The translations under genes and the position numbers were made by a program. Shown here piece after piece: positions 63,217-64,000 of a DNA stretch of 64,000 nucleotides. Where the stretch lies: contig JAPZRU010000006.1 of assembly GCA_027531255.1 (NCBI GenBank), forward strand, positions 124,001-188,000. The letters run 5' to 3'. The notes under the pieces are model-generated. The model was not told the DNA's origin. It worked only from the letters and a program-made list of their open reading frames with translations, and ran no database searches. The number at the start of each line of letters is the position of its first letter. Within the stretch, counting starts at the first letter, position 1. The DNA is from Steroidobacteraceae bacterium (lineage in GTDB: Bacteria > Pseudomonadota > Gammaproteobacteria > Steroidobacterales > Steroidobacteraceae).

Positions 63217-64000
63217 TGGCCAGCTTCCAGCCCGACTCCCACGCCACGCCGGGCCTGGGCCTCGGTGCCTTCCGGCTGGCGGCCGGCGGTCGCGTCGACC
63301 GCGCGAAGGTCATGAACTTCCGCTGGGACGGCCGCCCGCTGACGGCGTGCGCCGGCGACACGCTGGCCTCGGCACTGCTGGCGCACGGCGAGCGGCTCGT
63401 CGGTCGCGGGTTCAAGTTCCACCGGCCCAGGGGCATCCTGAGCGCGGGGGCCGAAGAACCGAACGGTCTCGTCGCCGTCGGCTCCGGCGACCGGCTCGAT
63501 CCGAGCGCGCGCGCCACGCTCGTGCGCGTGCACGAAGGGCTCGAGGCGCGCCCGCAGAACTGCTGGCCGAGCGTGCGCTTCGACGTCGGCCGCGCGCTCG
63601 ACTTCGTCGCACCGCTGTGGCCGGCCGGCTTCTACAACAAGACCTTCATCTGGCCGTCGTGGCACGCCTACGAGGGCCTGATCCGCCGCACGGCCGGCCT
63701 CGGCGACGCACTGCACGGTGCGGACCCGGAGCGCTACGACGTCGCGAACGCGACCTGCGAGCTGCTGGTGGTCGGCGCTGGTGCGGCCGGTCTCGCGGCC
63801 GCCCTCCTCGCCTCGCGGGCCGGCGCCACGGTGGTGCTGGTCGAGCAGGACGCGGAGTTCGGCGGTCACCTGCTGGTGGAGTCCTGCGCGATCGACGGCC
63901 TGCCGGCCGCGCAGTGGCTCGGCCGCGCGCTCGCAGAACTCGCGGCGAACCCGCGCGTGAGCCTGCTGCCGGCGACGACCGCGTTCGGCCTGTACGACCA
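63216..64000 (+). CDS. soxA: Sarcosine oxidase alpha subunit (partial, runs off window)
   Basis: The first 261 codons of a roughly 1000-aa subunit. The 2Fe-2S-fold-like N-terminal domain (FRWDGRPLTACAGDTLASAL near 35) is followed by GRGFKFHRPRGILSAGAEEP near 65, the best SoxA mark, and FIWPSWHAYEGLIRR near 147. The NAD-binding motif LLVVGAGAAGLAAALLASRAG begins near residue 185. With soxB it converts sarcosine to glycine and 5,10-methylene-THF using tetrahydrofolate. ATG 63216 shares a base with the soxB stop. Confidence 0.95.
   Translation, partial: MASFQPDSHATPGLGLGAFRLAAGGRVDRAKVMNFRWDGRPLTACAGDTLASALLAHGERLVGRGFKFHRPRGILSAGAEEPNGLVAVGSGDRLDPSARATLVRVHEGLEARPQNCWPSVRFDVGRALDFVAPLWPAGFYNKTFIWPSWHAYEGLIRRTAGLGDALHGADPERYDVANATCELLVVGAGAAGLAAALLASRAGATVVLVEQDAEFGGHLLVESCAIDGLPAAQWLGRALAELAANPRVSLLPATTAFGLYD

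Overview
The window is GC-rich, densely coded chromosomal DNA with strong third-position G/C bias. It comes from an aerobic Gram-negative bacterium. There are four TonB-dependent outer-membrane receptors, Tat and Sec signal peptides, an ECF sigma factor and many small regulator-plus-catabolic-operon units. That layout is typical of scavenging Proteobacteria (for example Steroidobacter- or sphingomonad-like lineages), but the sequence alone does not fix the genus. I saw no tRNA, rRNA, IS element, prophage, origin or CRISPR array, and no gene-free stretch over 300 bp.

Layout. (1) 1-7442: part of a fused indolepyruvate:ferredoxin oxidoreductase divergent from an Lrp regulator, a PAS-AraC regulator, a VOC-fold protein coupled to a D-lactate-type FAD dehydrogenase, and a DUF2817 protein. 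(2) 7503-24529: an apparent D-amino-acid/peptide island. It holds a secreted alpha/beta hydrolase, a very large double S9 peptidase, a TonB receptor, a serine hydrolase, an XRE-cupin regulator, an APC permease, a DgcN-like (DUF1611) protein, an N-acyl-D-amino-acid deacylase family enzyme, an Lrp regulator and leucine dehydrogenase. (3) 24505-37162: a Rieske oxygenase/MFS/SRPBCC/hydrolase operon, then a DUF885-hydrolase-TonB operon and an M3 peptidase, which flank an AraC-type regulator carrying matching operators on both sides. (4) 37184-49928: a membrane protein, a TonB receptor, a 115-aa protein, a methyltransferase, an MFS-flavin oxidoreductase-SDR operon with its LysR gene, and a CocE-type hydrolase divergent from a TetR gene. 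(5) 50017-64000: MaoC and acyl-CoA synthetase, a Tat-exported FAD oxidoreductase, PurU, a TonB receptor, a POT peptide transporter, a displaced SoxD, TetR, ECF sigma, an M19 dipeptidase, and SoxB-SoxA running off the window.

The common theme is uptake of peptides or modified amino acids through TonB receptors, hydrolysis by S9, M3, DUF885, M19 and CocE hydrolases, import by APC, POT or MFS carriers, and oxidation through amino-acid dehydrogenases and one-carbon enzymes (SoxBDA, PurU).

Two observations stand out. First, the AraC-type gene at 33665-34768 is flanked by two near-identical operators. Each is a pair of 17-bp direct repeats spaced 22 bp apart, with a -10-like box at the same distance, and they point into the two peptidase operons. 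Second, several intergenic gaps hold short in-frame stumps of deleted genes: a dgcA-like epimerase, an amidohydrolase, a nitroreductase, an esterase and perhaps a thiolase. This suggests repeated deletion within catabolic operons. A GGnTARTTT-type element recurs three times around the XRE-cupin regulator and may mark its regulon.
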